A DNA stretch of 64,000 nt, taken from NCBI RefSeq assembly GCF_902859735.1, contig NZ_CADIJY010000009.1, positions 103,205-167,204 of the forward strand, given 5' to 3'. Below are positions 8,927 through 18,739 of this stretch, piece by piece; position 1 is the stretch's first letter, and each line of letters begins with the position of its first letter. The translations under genes were made by a program, and so were the position numbers. The notes under the pieces were generated by a model. That model did no database searches and was not told the origin of the DNA. It was given only the letters and a program-made list of their open reading frames with translations. Source of the stretch: Achromobacter aegrifaciens (GTDB taxonomy: Bacteria > Pseudomonadota > Gammaproteobacteria > Burkholderiales > Burkholderiaceae_B).

Positions 8927-10843
8927 CTACGCGGTCTTCTTGGGATGGACGACCATCTGGCCGGACATCTCCATGTGCAGGGCGTGGCAAAACCACTGGC
9001 AGTAGTACCAATACACGCCCGGCCGGTCCGCCGTGAAGGTGACCGAGGATGTGGCCTGCGGCCCGATCTCCATGGCGATGCCATGGCCTTCGAGCGTGAA
9101 GCCGTGCGTCAGGTCCTCGATCACTTCCATGTTCGTGACCACCACGGTGACCTCGTCGCCCTGGTTGACCTCGAACTTCTTGATGCTGAACATGGGCGCG
9201 ACCGCCATCATGTACACGCGCACCTTGTTGCCGTCGCGCACGACCTTGGCCGCATCGTCCAGCGAAACGCCGTCCTTCTTGGCCATCTGGCGGGCGTCTT
9301 CCCACATCGGGTCGTCGCGCTTCCAGACGCTTACCGGATGGACCTTGGAGCGGTGCACCAGGCACATGTCGTGCGGCTCGGCGAAGCTGGGGCCGTCATG
9401 CACCAGTTTCATCTCGTCGCCGGAAATGTCGATGAGCTGGTCGTTCTCGGGCTTCAGCGGGCCGACGTTAAGGAAACGGTCCTTCGAGAACTTGTTCAGC
9501 GACACCAGCCATTTGCCGTCGGCCTCGCGGGTCTCGCCCATGGTCGAATGGTTGTGACCGGGCTGATAGTGCACGTCCAGCTTCTGGATGATCGGGTCGA
9601 CCTTTTCGCCCTTGTAGGCGCGCTTTGCCTTGTCGATGTTCCACTTGACCATCTGGCTGTCGATGAACAGCGTGGTGTAGGCGTTGCCGCGGCCGTCGAA
9701 CGCCGTGTGCAGCGGCCCCAGGCCCAACTGCGGCTCCGCTACCACGCAGTCGCGCGGCTTGATCTTGTCGTCGAACAGATCGTCCAGCGTGCGCACGTCC
9801 AGCACCGTGACGGTGGGCGAGAGCTTGCCGTTGAGCACCAGGTGGATGCCGTCGGGCGCGGCGTTGCAGCCGTGCGGCGAGTTCGGCACGGGGATGTAGC
9901 GGGTGTACTTGGAACCGTGGCGTCCGTCGACGACCGGCACGCCGCCCATCATCTTGAAGTCGCCATTCTTGACGGCTTCCTCGATGCGCTTGATGTTGAA
10001 CACCACGACCCAGTCCTGCTCGTTGGCCGAGGCTTCTTCCACCGTGACGCCCTTCTCCGAGTTGTAGCAGGTGGAGAACGAGTACTTGCCCTGGTAGTCG
10101 GCGTCGCCGTTGTCCAGGTTGCCGTCGACCAGCACCTGCCAGGCGACCTTCATGGTGTCGCCGTCCAGGGCGGTGTAGATGGCGAAGAAGTTCTTCTTGG
10201 GATCGTCCGTCACCTTGCCGTCGTTGGGCAGCGGGATGATGTGCTCGCCGTTGGCGAAAACGTAGCCCGTGCGCGGGTAGCGCTGCGGCCGCAGGCCATG
10301 CACGCCGGAGACGTTGGGTAGCTCGGTGATCTTGTCCGTCTTCATTACATCCAGGCGGATGCGCGCGACGCGGTTGTTGGCCTTGTCGTTGATGAACAGA
10401 TAGCGGCCGTCGTAGGTGCGGTCGGTGAAGGACAGGTGCGGGTGGTGCGCGTCGCCGTTGATGAAGACGCCGCCCTTGTCCTTCAGGTACTCGCGGGTTT
10501 CGGGCGTGAGGCCTTCGGTCAGGATCTTGCGGCTTTCATTGGTGCGGCCCCAGCCGGTGGCGCTGCAATGGTTGAAGACCGGGATGCGCACCAGTTCGCG
10601 CATGGAGGGCAGCCCCAGCACGCGCACCTCGCCCGACTGGCCGCTGGAATTGAAGGCATAGTATTCGTCCAGCTCGCCGGGCGCGACGTGGCCCAGCACG
10701 CCGTTCGCGCCGCCCTTTGCATCCTTGCCGTGGGCGGTGGAGATCTGCGCCCCGGCCACCAGGCCGGCGGCGCCCGTGATGGCTGCGGTGCCGAGGAAGC
10801 TGCGGCGGGTGAGGCCGGCCTTGTCGGGATTCTTGTCTGACAT
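8927..10843 (-). CDS. nosZ: Nitrous-oxide reductase, clade I (Tat-exported)
   Basis: Terminal denitrification enzyme (638 aa) reducing N2O to N2 in the periplasm. A twin-arginine signal ([12 protein letters not shown], about residues 11-22) marks clade I. The seven-bladed propeller holds the CuZ histidines, including the GDAHHPH pair near residue 130. The C-terminal cupredoxin domain has the CuA motif C615-x-W617-x-C619-x3-H623-x2-M626, with all ligands present. It lies between nosR and nosD; the tight spacing to nosD suggests one transcript. Confidence 0.97.
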   Translation of the reverse strand: MSDKNPDKAGLTRRSFLGTAAITGAAGLVAGAQISTAHGKDAKGGANGVLGHVAPGELDEYYAFNSSGQSGEVRVLGLPSMRELVRIPVFNHCSATGWGRTNESRKILTEGLTPETREYLKDKGGVFINGDAHHPHLSFTDRTYDGRYLFINDKANNRVARIRLDVMKTDKITELPNVSGVHGLRPQRYPRTGYVFANGEHIIPLPNDGKVTDDPKKNFFAIYTALDGDTMKVAWQVLVDGNLDNGDADYQGKYSFSTCYNSEKGVTVEEASANEQDWVVVFNIKRIEEAVKNGDFKMMGGVPVVDGRHGSKYTRYIPVPNSPHGCNAAPDGIHLVLNGKLSPTVTVLDVRTLDDLFDDKIKPRDCVVAEPQLGLGPLHTAFDGRGNAYTTLFIDSQMVKWNIDKAKRAYKGEKVDPIIQKLDVHYQPGHNHSTMGETREADGKWLVSLNKFSKDRFLNVGPLKPENDQLIDISGDEMKLVHDGPSFAEPHDMCLVHRSKVHPVSVWKRDDPMWEDARQMAKKDGVSLDDAAKVVRDGNKVRVYMMAVAPMFSIKKFEVNQGDEVTVVVTNMEVIEDLTHGFTLEGHGIAMEIGPQATSSVTFTADRPGVYWYYCQWFCHALHMEMSGQMVVHPKKTA

Positions 10844-10897
10844 GGATAACTCCTTGGTAGGGACGGCGCCCCGGGCGCCGCGGTGCGGAAAGCGGGA

Positions 10898-13162
10898 TCA
10901 GGCGCCAGGTTCGCTATTCGGATTCGGCGCGCGGTGCATGACGATGACCTGCTCGGCGGGTTCGGCGGCGGGCGCGCGGCGGCGCTCCCGCTTGGCCTTC
11001 TTCTGGATCAGGTGTGGGCACTTCTGTTCGTGGTGGTAGAGCATCTGGCAGTGCAGGCATTGGATGCACTCGTTCGGATTGATCTCGCCGGTGGGGTCGA
11101 TCGCCTGTACAGGACATTCGAGATTGCAGCGTTGACAGGGATTGCCGCAGTCGCGGTAGCGGCGCAGCCAGTTGAAGATGCGCAGCCGCGCAGGGATCGC
11201 CAGCGCGGCCCCCAGCGGACAGAGATAGCGGCAGAAGAAGCGCTCCACGAACAGGCCGGCGGCCAGCAGCGCCACGGCGAATGCGACGAACGGCCAGTAG
11301 CGCATGAAGCGCAGGATGATCGCGGTCTTGAAGGGTTCGACCTCGGACAACTGTTCGGCCAGCGCCAGGTCGTACAAGGAGAAGCCGAACAGCAGCAGGA
11401 AGATCACGTACTTCAGGGTCGACAGGCGCTGGTTCACGCCGTGGCTGATCTTGAGCTGGCGCACACCCAGGCGGCGGGCGACGCGGTTGCTGAGTTCCTG
11501 CAGCGCGCCGAAGGGGCATAACCAGCCGCAGAAGGCGCCGCGGTTCCAGAAGACCATGGAGATGGCCGTGGCGCACCACAGGATGAACACCAGCGGGTCC
11601 ATCAGGAAGTACTCCCAGCGGAAGTCGCTGCGCATGGCCGAAAAGAAAGTCAGAACGTTGACCACCGAGAGCTGGGCCTGGCCGTACCAGCCGATCCAGA
11701 ACAGTGCGAACGCCAGGAACGCCAGCCGCAGGCGGTCGTGCAGCAGCGGACGGCTGGCGAGCTGGTCCTGGAAGAAGAAGACGCCCACCAGCACCAGCAG
11801 CGCCACCGTCAGCACGGCGACCTGGCCGGCCTTGCCGCGCCAGATCTGTTTCCATAGCGCGGGCGCGGCGTCTTCTTCCTGCGCAGTCTGGGCAGGGGCG
11901 GCTTGATCGGCAGTCGGCGGGGGCGCGGTGGATGCCTGCGCGCCCGCCACCGGCCGGGTATAGGCCGCCGGCAGTTCATAGCTCAGGTCGAAGGTGACGA
12001 AGGCCTTGTCGCTGACGCTGAGCACGCGTTGCACCATCAGCTGCAGGCGCCAGGGCGCGACCGGATCCAGCGCGGCGTCCTCGGGCACGACGAACAGGGC
12101 TACTTCGCGGAACGCGGGCGCGCCCTGCGCGGCCACGTCGGCCAGGCGCTGGTGATTGCGGTCGCGGAAGCGGAAGCTGCTTTCGTCCTGGATGATCTCG
12201 ATGCGGTCGAAGATGCCGCCGCGCACGTAGCCCGAGCCCTTGAACGAGTAGGCGCCGTTGCCGGCCACCAGCACGGCCTGCTGGCCGGGCTTGAGCCTTT
12301 CCTTCAGGCGCTGCCATTCCGTGTCGCCCAGCAGGCTGCGGCCGATCGCGGGTACGCTGACCAGCGCGGCGTACAGGTCGATGAAGCCGTCCGCGTCCGT
12401 GCTGCCTTCTGTATTGGCTGCGGCGTCGTTCCTGCCCGACGCGCGGAAGGCCTGGTTCACGTCCTCGGGGTTCAGCCGCAGATTGCGCACCGCTCCGGCA
12501 TCCAGCAGGTCCTGCCAGGACTGGACGGCATCGCGCGCATCGTCCACGACGCGGGCGGCAACGGGCGCGGCCGACGGCGCCACCGTGGCGGTCTTGTCGA
12601 TGCCATGGGCGCGCGCCACGGCGATGGCCGAGCGCGTGATGCTGTCGCCGATCACCATCAGCGTGACGGTCGCGCCGCTGATGATGTCCACGGGCGGCGG
12701 GGCGCCATGGCGGGGAGGGGAGTCCACGAAGTTCAGCCCGACGTAGCCGCTGATGAAATGGTCGACCTTGGACTGCGGAATGCCGATGAGCACGATGGGC
12801 TCGTGGTGCTCCACGAGGCGCGCGCCGACGATGCGTCCGTCATTGGCCAGGCCGACCAGCACGTCGATGGGCTTGCTGGAGTAGCCGCGGGTGTTGACGA
12901 CGTCGGACGTCAGATAGACCACGCCCAATTGGCGCGCGCCCGCATACACCTTGGCAACCATGGGCTTGCCGGCGGGCGGGTCGGCGCGGTCCGCGCCGGG
13001 GAAGATCTGTCCGATGGGGATGCTACCCAGGAAATCCGGCAGGCGTTGGGCCTGAGCGGCGCTGAAGACCCCCGAGCACAGCAGCAGCAAGAAAAGAAAG
13101 ACTGCATGCACGAACCACTTGTACCGACTGAACCCGCGCCCCGCCGCTGTGCTGCCTTGCAT
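10898..13162 (-). CDS. nosR: NosR, FMN- and Fe-S-containing membrane regulator/electron donor
   Basis: Polytopic membrane flavoprotein (754 aa from this start) required for nosZ expression and for electron flow to NosZ. After a signal/TM segment comes a periplasmic FMN-binding domain (SGATVTLMVIGDSI, the likely NosX target). Then come several TM helices with the two cytoplasmic motifs WLCPFGALQ and RYLCPLGAA, and a C-terminal ferredoxin-like region CxxxCxxCxxxCP and CxxCLxCxxxxxxxxxCP carrying two 4Fe-4S sites. The frame is open up to 13216. I choose the ATG at 13162 because an FNR-like box and a TAGGAT -10 place transcription start near 13190, inside the longer frame. Confidence 0.93.
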   Translation of the reverse strand: MQGSTAAGRGFSRYKWFVHAVFLFLLLLCSGVFSAAQAQRLPDFLGSIPIGQIFPGADRADPPAGKPMVAKVYAGARQLGVVYLTSDVVNTRGYSSKPIDVLVGLANDGRIVGARLVEHHEPIVLIGIPQSKVDHFISGYVGLNFVDSPPRHGAPPPVDIISGATVTLMVIGDSITRSAIAVARAHGIDKTATVAPSAAPVAARVVDDARDAVQSWQDLLDAGAVRNLRLNPEDVNQAFRASGRNDAAANTEGSTDADGFIDLYAALVSVPAIGRSLLGDTEWQRLKERLKPGQQAVLVAGNGAYSFKGSGYVRGGIFDRIEIIQDESSFRFRDRNHQRLADVAAQGAPAFREVALFVVPEDAALDPVAPWRLQLMVQRVLSVSDKAFVTFDLSYELPAAYTRPVAGAQASTAPPPTADQAAPAQTAQEEDAAPALWKQIWRGKAGQVAVLTVALLVLVGVFFFQDQLASRPLLHDRLRLAFLAFALFWIGWYGQAQLSVVNVLTFFSAMRSDFRWEYFLMDPLVFILWCATAISMVFWNRGAFCGWLCPFGALQELSNRVARRLGVRQLKISHGVNQRLSTLKYVIFLLLFGFSLYDLALAEQLSEVEPFKTAIILRFMRYWPFVAFAVALLAAGLFVERFFCRYLCPLGAALAIPARLRIFNWLRRYRDCGNPCQRCNLECPVQAIDPTGEINPNECIQCLHCQMLYHHEQKCPHLIQKKAKRERRRAPAAEPAEQVIVMHRAPNPNSEPGA

Positions 13163-13224
13163 TTTCGTACTCTGCTGATTGTGTTTGTTTGCAGGCATCC
13201 TAAGAATGCTTGGCATCGGTCGTA

Positions 13225-13238
13225 TTGCGGTTTGTCAA
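13225..13238 (-). promoter_or_regulatory. FNR/Dnr-like box upstream of nosR
   Basis: TTGCG-GTTT-GTCAA resembles the FNR/Dnr consensus TTGAT-N4-ATCAA at 7 of 10 positions. Counting 41.5 bases from its centre on the minus strand puts a transcription start near 13190, with TAGGAT (13202-13197) exactly in the -10 place. This is the class II activator layout, and gives nosR a leader of about 28 bases. Confidence 0.5.
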
Positions 13239-13320
13239 TCGGCGTACGCGCGCGGACCGTGCGGAGGCAATGCCCCTGCGTTTTGTAGGGGATATCCCCG
13301 TTTTGGAGAGGTTGAACGAG

Positions 13321-13346
13321 GCGCTATTGATGCCGGTCAATAGCGC
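13321..13346 (+). promoter_or_regulatory. FNR/Dnr box inside a 26-bp palindrome upstream of azurin
   Basis: GCGCTATTGA (13321-13330) and TCAATAGCGC (13337-13346) are a perfect 10+10 inverted repeat with a 6-base centre; the core TTGAT-GCCG-GTCAA (13327-13340) matches 9 of 10 consensus positions. Counting 41.5 bases on the plus strand gives a start near 13375 with TAGACT at 13363-13368 in the -10 position, so class II activation of the azurin gene is likely. It may also act at distance on nosR. Confidence 0.65.
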
Positions 13347-13444
13347 GCTTTGCGCTGCGCCATAGACTTGTGCGTGGCGGCAGCGACGCTAGGCATGTGC
13401 CTCGCGCGTGTCGGAAGAGCCGCCAACGTTTACGGAGAATCTCC

Positions 13445-13894
13445 ATGCTGGCAAAAGCCACCCTCGCCATCGCCCTGTCCGCAGCCAGCCTGCCCGCGTT
13501 GGCCGCTCAGTGCGAAGCAACCATAGAAAGCAACGACGCCATGCAGTACAACCTGAAGGAAATGGTTGTCGACAAAAGCTGCAAGCAATTCACCGTGCAT
13601 CTCAAGCACGTCGGCAAAATGGCCAAGGTCGCCATGGGCCACAACTGGGTGCTGACCAAGGAAGCCGACAAGACGGCCGTGGCCACCGACGGCATGAACG
13701 CCGGCCTGCCGCAGGATTACGTCAAGGCGGGAGACACCCGCGTCATTGCCCACACCAAGGTCATCGGCGGCGGCGAGTCGGATTCGGTTACGTTCGACGT
13801 TTCCAAGCTCACCCCGGGCGAGGCCTATGCCTACTTCTGCTCGTTCCCGGGCCACTGGGCCATGATGAAGGGCACGCTCAAGCTCAGCGACTGA
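13445..13894 (+). CDS. azu: Azurin (periplasmic blue copper protein)
   Basis: Type 1 copper electron carrier, 149 aa with a 20-residue signal peptide cleaved before [16 protein letters not shown], giving a 129-aa mature protein of standard azurin length. All copper ligands are present: His46 in MGHNW, Cys112, His117 and Met121 in [12 protein letters not shown] (mature numbering), plus the Cys3/Cys26 disulfide. The start follows ACGGAG. It is divergent from nosR and behind a strong FNR/Dnr box, so it probably donates electrons to denitrification enzymes under low oxygen. Confidence 0.96.
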   Translation: MLAKATLAIALSAASLPALAAQCEATIESNDAMQYNLKEMVVDKSCKQFTVHLKHVGKMAKVAMGHNWVLTKEADKTAVATDGMNAGLPQDYVKAGDTRVIAHTKVIGGGESDSVTFDVSKLTPGEAYAYFCSFPGHWAMMKGTLKLSD

Positions 13895-13912
13895 TTGGCT
13901 GTCCTGGACCTG

Positions 13913-13940
13913 AAAGCCGGCTGCAAGCCGGTTTTTTTTT
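13913..13940 (+). terminator. Terminator after azurin
   Basis: CCGGC-TGCAA-GCCGG stem (extended by AAAG/TTTT) followed by nine T. Confidence 0.85.
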
Positions 13941-14089
13941 GTCCGCTCCGACAATGGCGCCAGACCCCGGATGTCCTGGTTCTACAGGCCTAAACCGCGT
14001 GCGCCTCAGGCATAAGGACGGGGTTCGTCACCGGCGTGTCACGGATTTTCCATGTACGATTACCGGTCGTGTAACTTCTGGAGCTCCTG

Positions 14090-15673
14090 ATGGAGTGGCT
14101 GCTGGACCCTACTGCGTGGGTCGGCTTGCTTACCCTGGTCGTCCTTGAGATCGTCCTGGGGATCGATAACCTGATTTTCATCGCCATTCTGGCGGACAAG
14201 CTGCCCCCTGCGCAACGCGACCGCGCGCGCATCATGGGCCTGAGCCTGGCGCTCATCATGCGTCTAGGCCTCTTGTCGGTCATGTCATGGCTGGTCACGC
14301 TGACCACCCCCCTGTTTTCCATCGGCCCGCTGTCGTTCTCGGGCCGCGACCTGATCCTGATGATCGGCGGCCTGTTCCTGCTGTTCAAGGGCACGATGGA
14401 ACTGCATGAGCGCCTGGAGGGCTCCCAGCACGGCGGCTCATCGGGGCCGCGCGTGTACGCGAGCTTCTGGGTGATCGTCACGCAGATCGTGGTGCTGGAC
14501 GCGGTGTTCTCGCTGGACTCGGTCATCACGGCGGTCGGCATGGTGGACCACCTGGCCATCATGATGATTGCCGTGATCATCGCCATCGGCATCATGCTGC
14601 TGGCGTCCAAGCCGCTGACGCGCTTCGTCAACGCCCACCCCACGGTGGTGGTGCTGTGCCTGGGCTTCCTGCTCATGATCGGCTTTTCGCTGCTGGCTGA
14701 AGCCTTCGGCTTCAAGGTGCCCAAGGGCTACCTGTACGCGGCTATCGGCTTCTCGGTCGCCATCGAGGCGCTCAACCAGGTGGCGCGCCGCAACCTGCTC
14801 AAGCTGGATGCGCGCCGGCCGATGCGCGAACGTACCGCTTCCGCAGTGCTGCGCATGCTGGGCAAGCGTCCGCCTGCCGACGAACCCGACCTGCCCAGCG
14901 CGAACGGCCCGGCCATCCCGGCTTTCGGGGTCGAGGAGCGCAATATGGTCAGCGGCGTGTTGACCCTGGCCGAGCGGTCGATTCGTTCGATCATGACGCC
15001 GCGCACGGACGTGTCGTGGATCAACATCGACGACGACCCGGAAACCATCCGCCGCCAGCTGACCGAGGCGCCGCACAGTTTTTTCCCCGTTTGCCGGGGT
15101 TCCCTGGACGAGGTGCTGGGCATCGGCCGCGCCAAGGATCTGGTGGCCGACCTGATCACCGAGGGCAGGGTGCGCCGCAACCGTCTGCGCGACCCCATCA
15201 TCGTGCACGAGTCCATCGGCATCCTGCGCCTGATGGACACGCTCAAGCGTTCGCGCGGCCAGCTGGTGCTGGTGGCCGACGAGTTCGGCGCCATCGAGGG
15301 CCTGGTGACGCCGATCGACGTGTTCGAGGCGATCGCCGGCGAATTCCCCGACGAAGATGAGCTTCCCGACATCGTCGCCGACGGCGAGAACACCTGGAAA
15401 ATCGACGGCGCGGCTGATCTGCACCATGTCGAGCAGGTGCTGGAAACCGAGGGCCTGGTCGATGACGCCCAGGATTTTTCAACCCTGGCGGGGTACCTGC
15501 TGTCGCGCTTCGGGCACCTGCCCAAGCCGGGCGACGTCTGCGAGTACGAGATCCACCATGAGCATTTCCGCTTTGAAGTCCTGGAAATGGACGGCCGCCG
15601 CATCGCGCTGGTGCGCGTCGAGAAGCGGCCGCAGGAAATGCTTGCGGACGACGAATCCCTAGCCAACGACTAA
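14090..15673 (+). CDS. TerC-family membrane protein with CBS pair and CorC/HlyC domain
   Basis: 527-aa protein of the YoaE/YegH type. An N-terminal TerC domain of about seven TM helices (residues 1-240) carries the paired acidic motifs [14 protein letters not shown] and [16 protein letters not shown], thought to coordinate divalent metal ions. A cytoplasmic CBS pair follows ([34 protein letters not shown], about 295-420), then a CorC/HlyC transporter-associated domain to the C terminus. In the TerC family such proteins export Mn2+ or related ions; the substrate here is not known. The interval before it (13941-14089) shows no further gene. Confidence 0.88.
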   Translation: MEWLLDPTAWVGLLTLVVLEIVLGIDNLIFIAILADKLPPAQRDRARIMGLSLALIMRLGLLSVMSWLVTLTTPLFSIGPLSFSGRDLILMIGGLFLLFKGTMELHERLEGSQHGGSSGPRVYASFWVIVTQIVVLDAVFSLDSVITAVGMVDHLAIMMIAVIIAIGIMLLASKPLTRFVNAHPTVVVLCLGFLLMIGFSLLAEAFGFKVPKGYLYAAIGFSVAIEALNQVARRNLLKLDARRPMRERTASAVLRMLGKRPPADEPDLPSANGPAIPAFGVEERNMVSGVLTLAERSIRSIMTPRTDVSWINIDDDPETIRRQLTEAPHSFFPVCRGSLDEVLGIGRAKDLVADLITEGRVRRNRLRDPIIVHESIGILRLMDTLKRSRGQLVLVADEFGAIEGLVTPIDVFEAIAGEFPDEDELPDIVADGENTWKIDGAADLHHVEQVLETEGLVDDAQDFSTLAGYLLSRFGHLPKPGDVCEYEIHHEHFRFEVLEMDGRRIALVRVEKRPQEMLADDESLAND

Positions 15674-15691
15674 CTGGACCGACCTGTCATC

Positions 15692-16555
15692 GTGACCGAA
15701 AACACCCTATATCTGATCAAAGCTTTCGTCCTGGGCATCATCGAGGGCCTGACGGAATTCATTCCCGTGTCCAGCACCGGCCACCTTATCCTGGTGGGCG
15801 ACTGGATCAATTTCGAATCCAGCCAGGGCAAGGTATTCGAGGTGGTGATCCAGCTGGGCTCCATCCTGGCGGTGATGTGGGTGTTCCGCGCGCGCCTGCT
15901 GACGCTGATCCGCGGCACGCTGACCGGGGTGCCCACCGAGGTCGCTTTCACCCGCAACCTGATCATCGCCTTCCTGCCGGCCGCCGTCGTCGGCGCCATC
16001 TTCATCAAGTCCATCAAGAGCATCTTCTATCACCCGGCCGTGGTGGTCGTGACCCTGGTGCTGGGCGGCCTGATCATGCTGTACGTGGAGCGCAAGACGC
16101 ACCATACGCCGGGCGACATGCCGGGCGCGGCCGACGATACCGCCTCGGATGAGCGCGCCACGGCCCGCACGCTGGAGCAGATCACCTGGAAGCAGGCCCT
16201 CGGCGTGGGCGTGGCGCAATGCCTGGCCATGATCCCGGGCACCTCGCGCTCGGGCGCCACCATCATCGGCGGCATGATCGCCGGCATCCAGCGCAAGACG
16301 GCCACCGAGTTCTCGTTCTTCCTGGCCATGCCCACGATGCTGGGGGCGGCCGTGTACGACATGTACAAGAACTTCGGCGTGCTCACCCAGCACGACCTGT
16401 CGGGCATCGCGGTGGGCTTCATCGCCGCGTTCCTGAGCGCGATGGTGGTGGTGCGCGCGGTGCTGCGCTTTGTCGCCAACCATACCTACCGCGTATTCGC
16501 CTGGTACCGGATCATCTTCGGCGGCGTCGTCGCGGCCTGGATCTTCACGCGCTGA
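15692..16555 (+). CDS. uppP: Undecaprenyl-diphosphatase UppP (BacA)
   Basis: Integral membrane phosphatase (287 aa) that recycles the lipid carrier undecaprenyl pyrophosphate for peptidoglycan and O-antigen synthesis and confers bacitracin tolerance. The two catalytic regions are clear: EGLTEFIPVSSTGHLIL near the N terminus and MIPGTSRSGATIIGGMIAG in the middle, in a protein of about eight helices. It starts with GTG, 18 bases after the TerC-family stop, so co-transcription is likely. Slightly longer than E. coli BacA (273 aa) owing to a polar insert around residues 135-160. Confidence 0.95.
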   Translation: MTENTLYLIKAFVLGIIEGLTEFIPVSSTGHLILVGDWINFESSQGKVFEVVIQLGSILAVMWVFRARLLTLIRGTLTGVPTEVAFTRNLIIAFLPAAVVGAIFIKSIKSIFYHPAVVVVTLVLGGLIMLYVERKTHHTPGDMPGAADDTASDERATARTLEQITWKQALGVGVAQCLAMIPGTSRSGATIIGGMIAGIQRKTATEFSFFLAMPTMLGAAVYDMYKNFGVLTQHDLSGIAVGFIAAFLSAMVVVRAVLRFVANHTYRVFAWYRIIFGGVVAAWIFTR

Positions 16556-16593
16556 TGATGGCGTGGCCGGCGGTTCGCCGGCAGCAGCAATGA

Positions 16594-16625
16594 CAAGGGC
16601 CGCTTGCGCGGCCCTTGCTGTTTTC
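16594..16625 (+). terminator. Terminator between uppP and lpxH
   Basis: CAAGGGCCGC-TTGC-GCGGCCCTTG perfect 10-bp stem with a short T-tract (CTGTTTTCC). Confidence 0.7.
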
Positions 16626-16645
16626 CGTCACGGTGCGCCCGAGGG

Positions 16646-17419
16646 CTACGCTTCTGTTTCCAGGTCGTAGAACTGCAGGCCGTCCTGGTCGATGACCAGC
16701 CAGCCGCCGCGGGCGGGCGACACGTGGTCGCAGTCCCAGTCGGGCAGGACCCAGCGCTCGCGCTTCTTGCCGTCCACTTCCAGCACGTGGCGGGCGGGGC
16801 GATGGGTATGGCCATGCACCAGCACGCGCACGCCCGTCTCGCGGAAGACGGATTCAATGGCGGCGGCGTTGACGTCCATGATCTCCATGGACTTCATCTG
16901 GTTGGCGGCCTGGCTTTCGCCGCGGGCCTGCTGCGCCATCGCCAGGCGTTCGGGGATCGTCTTGGCCAGGAATTCGGCCTGCCAGCGCGGATCGCGGACC
17001 ATCTTGCGGAACTGCTGGTAGGCGGCATCGTCCGTACAGAACTCGTCGCCATGGGTCAGCAGGATTTGCCCGTAATCCGTTTCCAGCAGCGCCGGTTCGG
17101 GCAGCAGCTTGGCGCCCAGGGCCTGGGCCAGTTCTTCCCCGATGAGGAAGTCGCGGTTGCCGCGGCCCAGCCAGACCGGAATCCGGCTGGCGGTGTCGCG
17201 CAGCGCCGTCAGCGCCGTGGCGAGCCACGGCGGCGCGGCGCGGATCACGTCGTCGCCGATCCAGGCGTCGAAGATGTCGCCCGGCAGCAGCAGGGCGCCG
17301 GCTTCCTCCCGCGCGGCCTCCAGGAAGGCCAGAAAGGCCTCCGAGGTGGCCGGCGTGGCCGGTCCCAGATGCAGGTCGGATGCCAGCCAGATGGGGCCGG
17401 ACAGCGCGATCTTATTCAA
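16646..17419 (-). CDS. lpxH: UDP-2,3-diacylglucosamine diphosphatase LpxH
   Basis: Peripheral inner-membrane calcineurin-like phosphoesterase (257 aa) that hydrolyses UDP-2,3-diacylglucosamine to lipid X and UMP in lipid A synthesis. All metal motifs are visible: [31 protein letters not shown] and HGHTHRPA. The start is a TTG overlapping the cyclophilin stop by 8 bases, with AAGG upstream inside that gene; no ATG is available. It closes a three-gene minus-strand operon (TPR protein, cyclophilin, lpxH), a common order in related genomes. Confidence 0.94.
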   Translation of the reverse strand: MNKIALSGPIWLASDLHLGPATPATSEAFLAFLEAAREEAGALLLPGDIFDAWIGDDVIRAAPPWLATALTALRDTASRIPVWLGRGNRDFLIGEELAQALGAKLLPEPALLETDYGQILLTHGDEFCTDDAAYQQFRKMVRDPRWQAEFLAKTIPERLAMAQQARGESQAANQMKSMEIMDVNAAAIESVFRETGVRVLVHGHTHRPARHVLEVDGKKRERWVLPDWDCDHVSPARGGWLVIDQDGLQFYDLETEA

Positions 17420-18059
17420 GAACTTCGGCCTTCTCGATGATCACGTCTTCGTTCGGGACGTTCTGGTGGAAGCCCTTGTTGCCGGTCTTCACGCCCTTGA
17501 TCTTGTCGACCACGTCCGTGCCTTCGGTCACGGTGCCGAACACGGCATAGCCCCAGCCGTTGGGCGTGGGCGCGGTGAAGTTCAGGAAGTCGTTGTTGGA
17601 CACGTTGATGAAGAACTGCGCCGTGGCCGAGTGCGGATCGCTGGTGCGGGCCATGGCCAGGGTGTACTTGTCGTTCTTCAGGCCGTTGTTGGCCTCGTTT
17701 TCGATGGGGGCATGGGTCTGCTTCTGCTTCATGCCGGGCTCAAAGCCGCCGCCCTGGATCATGAAGCCATCGATCACGCGATGGAACACCGTGCCGTTGT
17801 AGAAACCTTCCTTGACGTAGGTCAGGAAGTTTTCGACGGTCTTGGGCGCCTTGGCGGCATCCAGGGTGATGACCATGTCGCCTTGGTTCGTTTGGAGCTT
17901 GACGCGGGGGTTGGTGCTCATGGCTTTTGTGCCTTCAGAGGTGGAGGTGGAGGAATTGGCCGCGGGGGCGGCGCTGACGAGCGCTGGGGCGAATGCAGCC
18001 AGCGCGAACGAGCACGCCGTCAGGCGCAGCAGGTGTAGGGGGGAGTAGCGGGACATCAT
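17412..18059 (-). CDS. Peptidyl-prolyl cis-trans isomerase, cyclophilin type
   Basis: Cyclophilin (215 aa from the first ATG). The catalytic domain has [41 protein letters not shown] and [10 protein letters not shown], similar to E. coli PpiA/PpiB. The longer form starts with a signal peptide ([22 protein letters not shown]) and would be periplasmic. An internal ATG at 17921 ([15 protein letters not shown]), preceded by GAAGG, starts exactly at the catalytic core and would give a 169-aa cytoplasmic PpiB-like form. The first ATG overlaps the TPR gene stop (ATGA), supporting its use; both starts may be real. Confidence 0.9.
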   Translation of the reverse strand: MMSRYSPLHLLRLTACSFALAAFAPALVSAAPAANSSTSTSEGTKAMSTNPRVKLQTNQGDMVITLDAAKAPKTVENFLTYVKEGFYNGTVFHRVIDGFMIQGGGFEPGMKQKQTHAPIENEANNGLKNDKYTLAMARTSDPHSATAQFFINVSNNDFLNFTAPTPNGWGYAVFGTVTEGTDVVDKIKGVKTGNKGFHQNVPNEDVIIEKAEVLE

Positions 18060-18739
18060 TTGCCGTGTTTATCCTTCAGCATGGTTTCGACTTCGCGGAC
18101 CTTTTCCTGCATGCCGGGCACGCCATCGCGGGCGGCCTTCTTGTAGGTGTTCAAGGCCTGCAGAAGCTGCAGATCGCCCATATTGGCGCGGGCGGCGGCA
18201 TAGTTGGGATCGGCGCGCAGGGCCATCGACAGGGCGTCCTGCGCGCGGTCGAGTTCGCCGCGCCCTGCATATAGAGCCCCCAGGTTGTTCCAAGGTTCCG
18301 GCAGCTCCGGAAAGCGGTTGGTCATCTCGGTGTAGACGTCGATGGCTTCGTTGGTGCGGTTCAGGGCCGCCAGCGCGCGGGCGTGCTGGAACATCAGTTG
18401 CACGTCGGTGCCGCGCTGGTCCTTGATCTGTTCCTGGCGCTTTTCGATCATGGCAAGCGCTTCTTCGTTGTCGCCGTGGTTCAGCAGGCGCTCGATGTAA
18501 GTCGTGATCTGCGAGGCCGAGGGCGTCAGGCGGGTGTCGACGCTGGGCTTGGCGGCTTCCAGCAGCTTGGCCAGACTGTCCCAGCCACCCTCGGGCGGGA
18601 TGGGGTCCAGGGTGGTGCGGCTGGCGTTGGGGTTGGTTCCCCCGCCGCCGGCCATCGACTGGGCCAGAGAGGCTCCAACCGGCGCGCCCGCAAGGGCCAG
18701 GGCGAGCAGGGCGACGCGAAAGCGCGGCTTGATAGTCAC
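18056..18739 (-). CDS. Secreted tetratricopeptide-repeat protein
   Basis: 227-aa protein with an N-terminal signal peptide ([21 protein letters not shown]) and TPR units from about residue 75, for example [25 protein letters not shown] and [21 protein letters not shown] followed by [18 protein letters not shown]. Start codon GTG. It probably acts as a periplasmic scaffold; the partner is unknown. First gene of the operon with the cyclophilin and lpxH, with which it overlaps. Confidence 0.85.
   Translation of the reverse strand: MTIKPRFRVALLALALAGAPVGASLAQSMAGGGGTNPNASRTTLDPIPPEGGWDSLAKLLEAAKPSVDTRLTPSASQITTYIERLLNHGDNEEALAMIEKRQEQIKDQRGTDVQLMFQHARALAALNRTNEAIDVYTEMTNRFPELPEPWNNLGALYAGRGELDRAQDALSMALRADPNYAAARANMGDLQLLQALNTYKKAARDGVPGMQEKVREVETMLKDKHGK

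Noticed and set aside
10844-10897. Search for a separate FNR box before nosZ
   Set aside because: No TTGAT-like half-sites in the short nosR-nosZ gap; nosZ is probably read from the nosR promoter or an unseen one.
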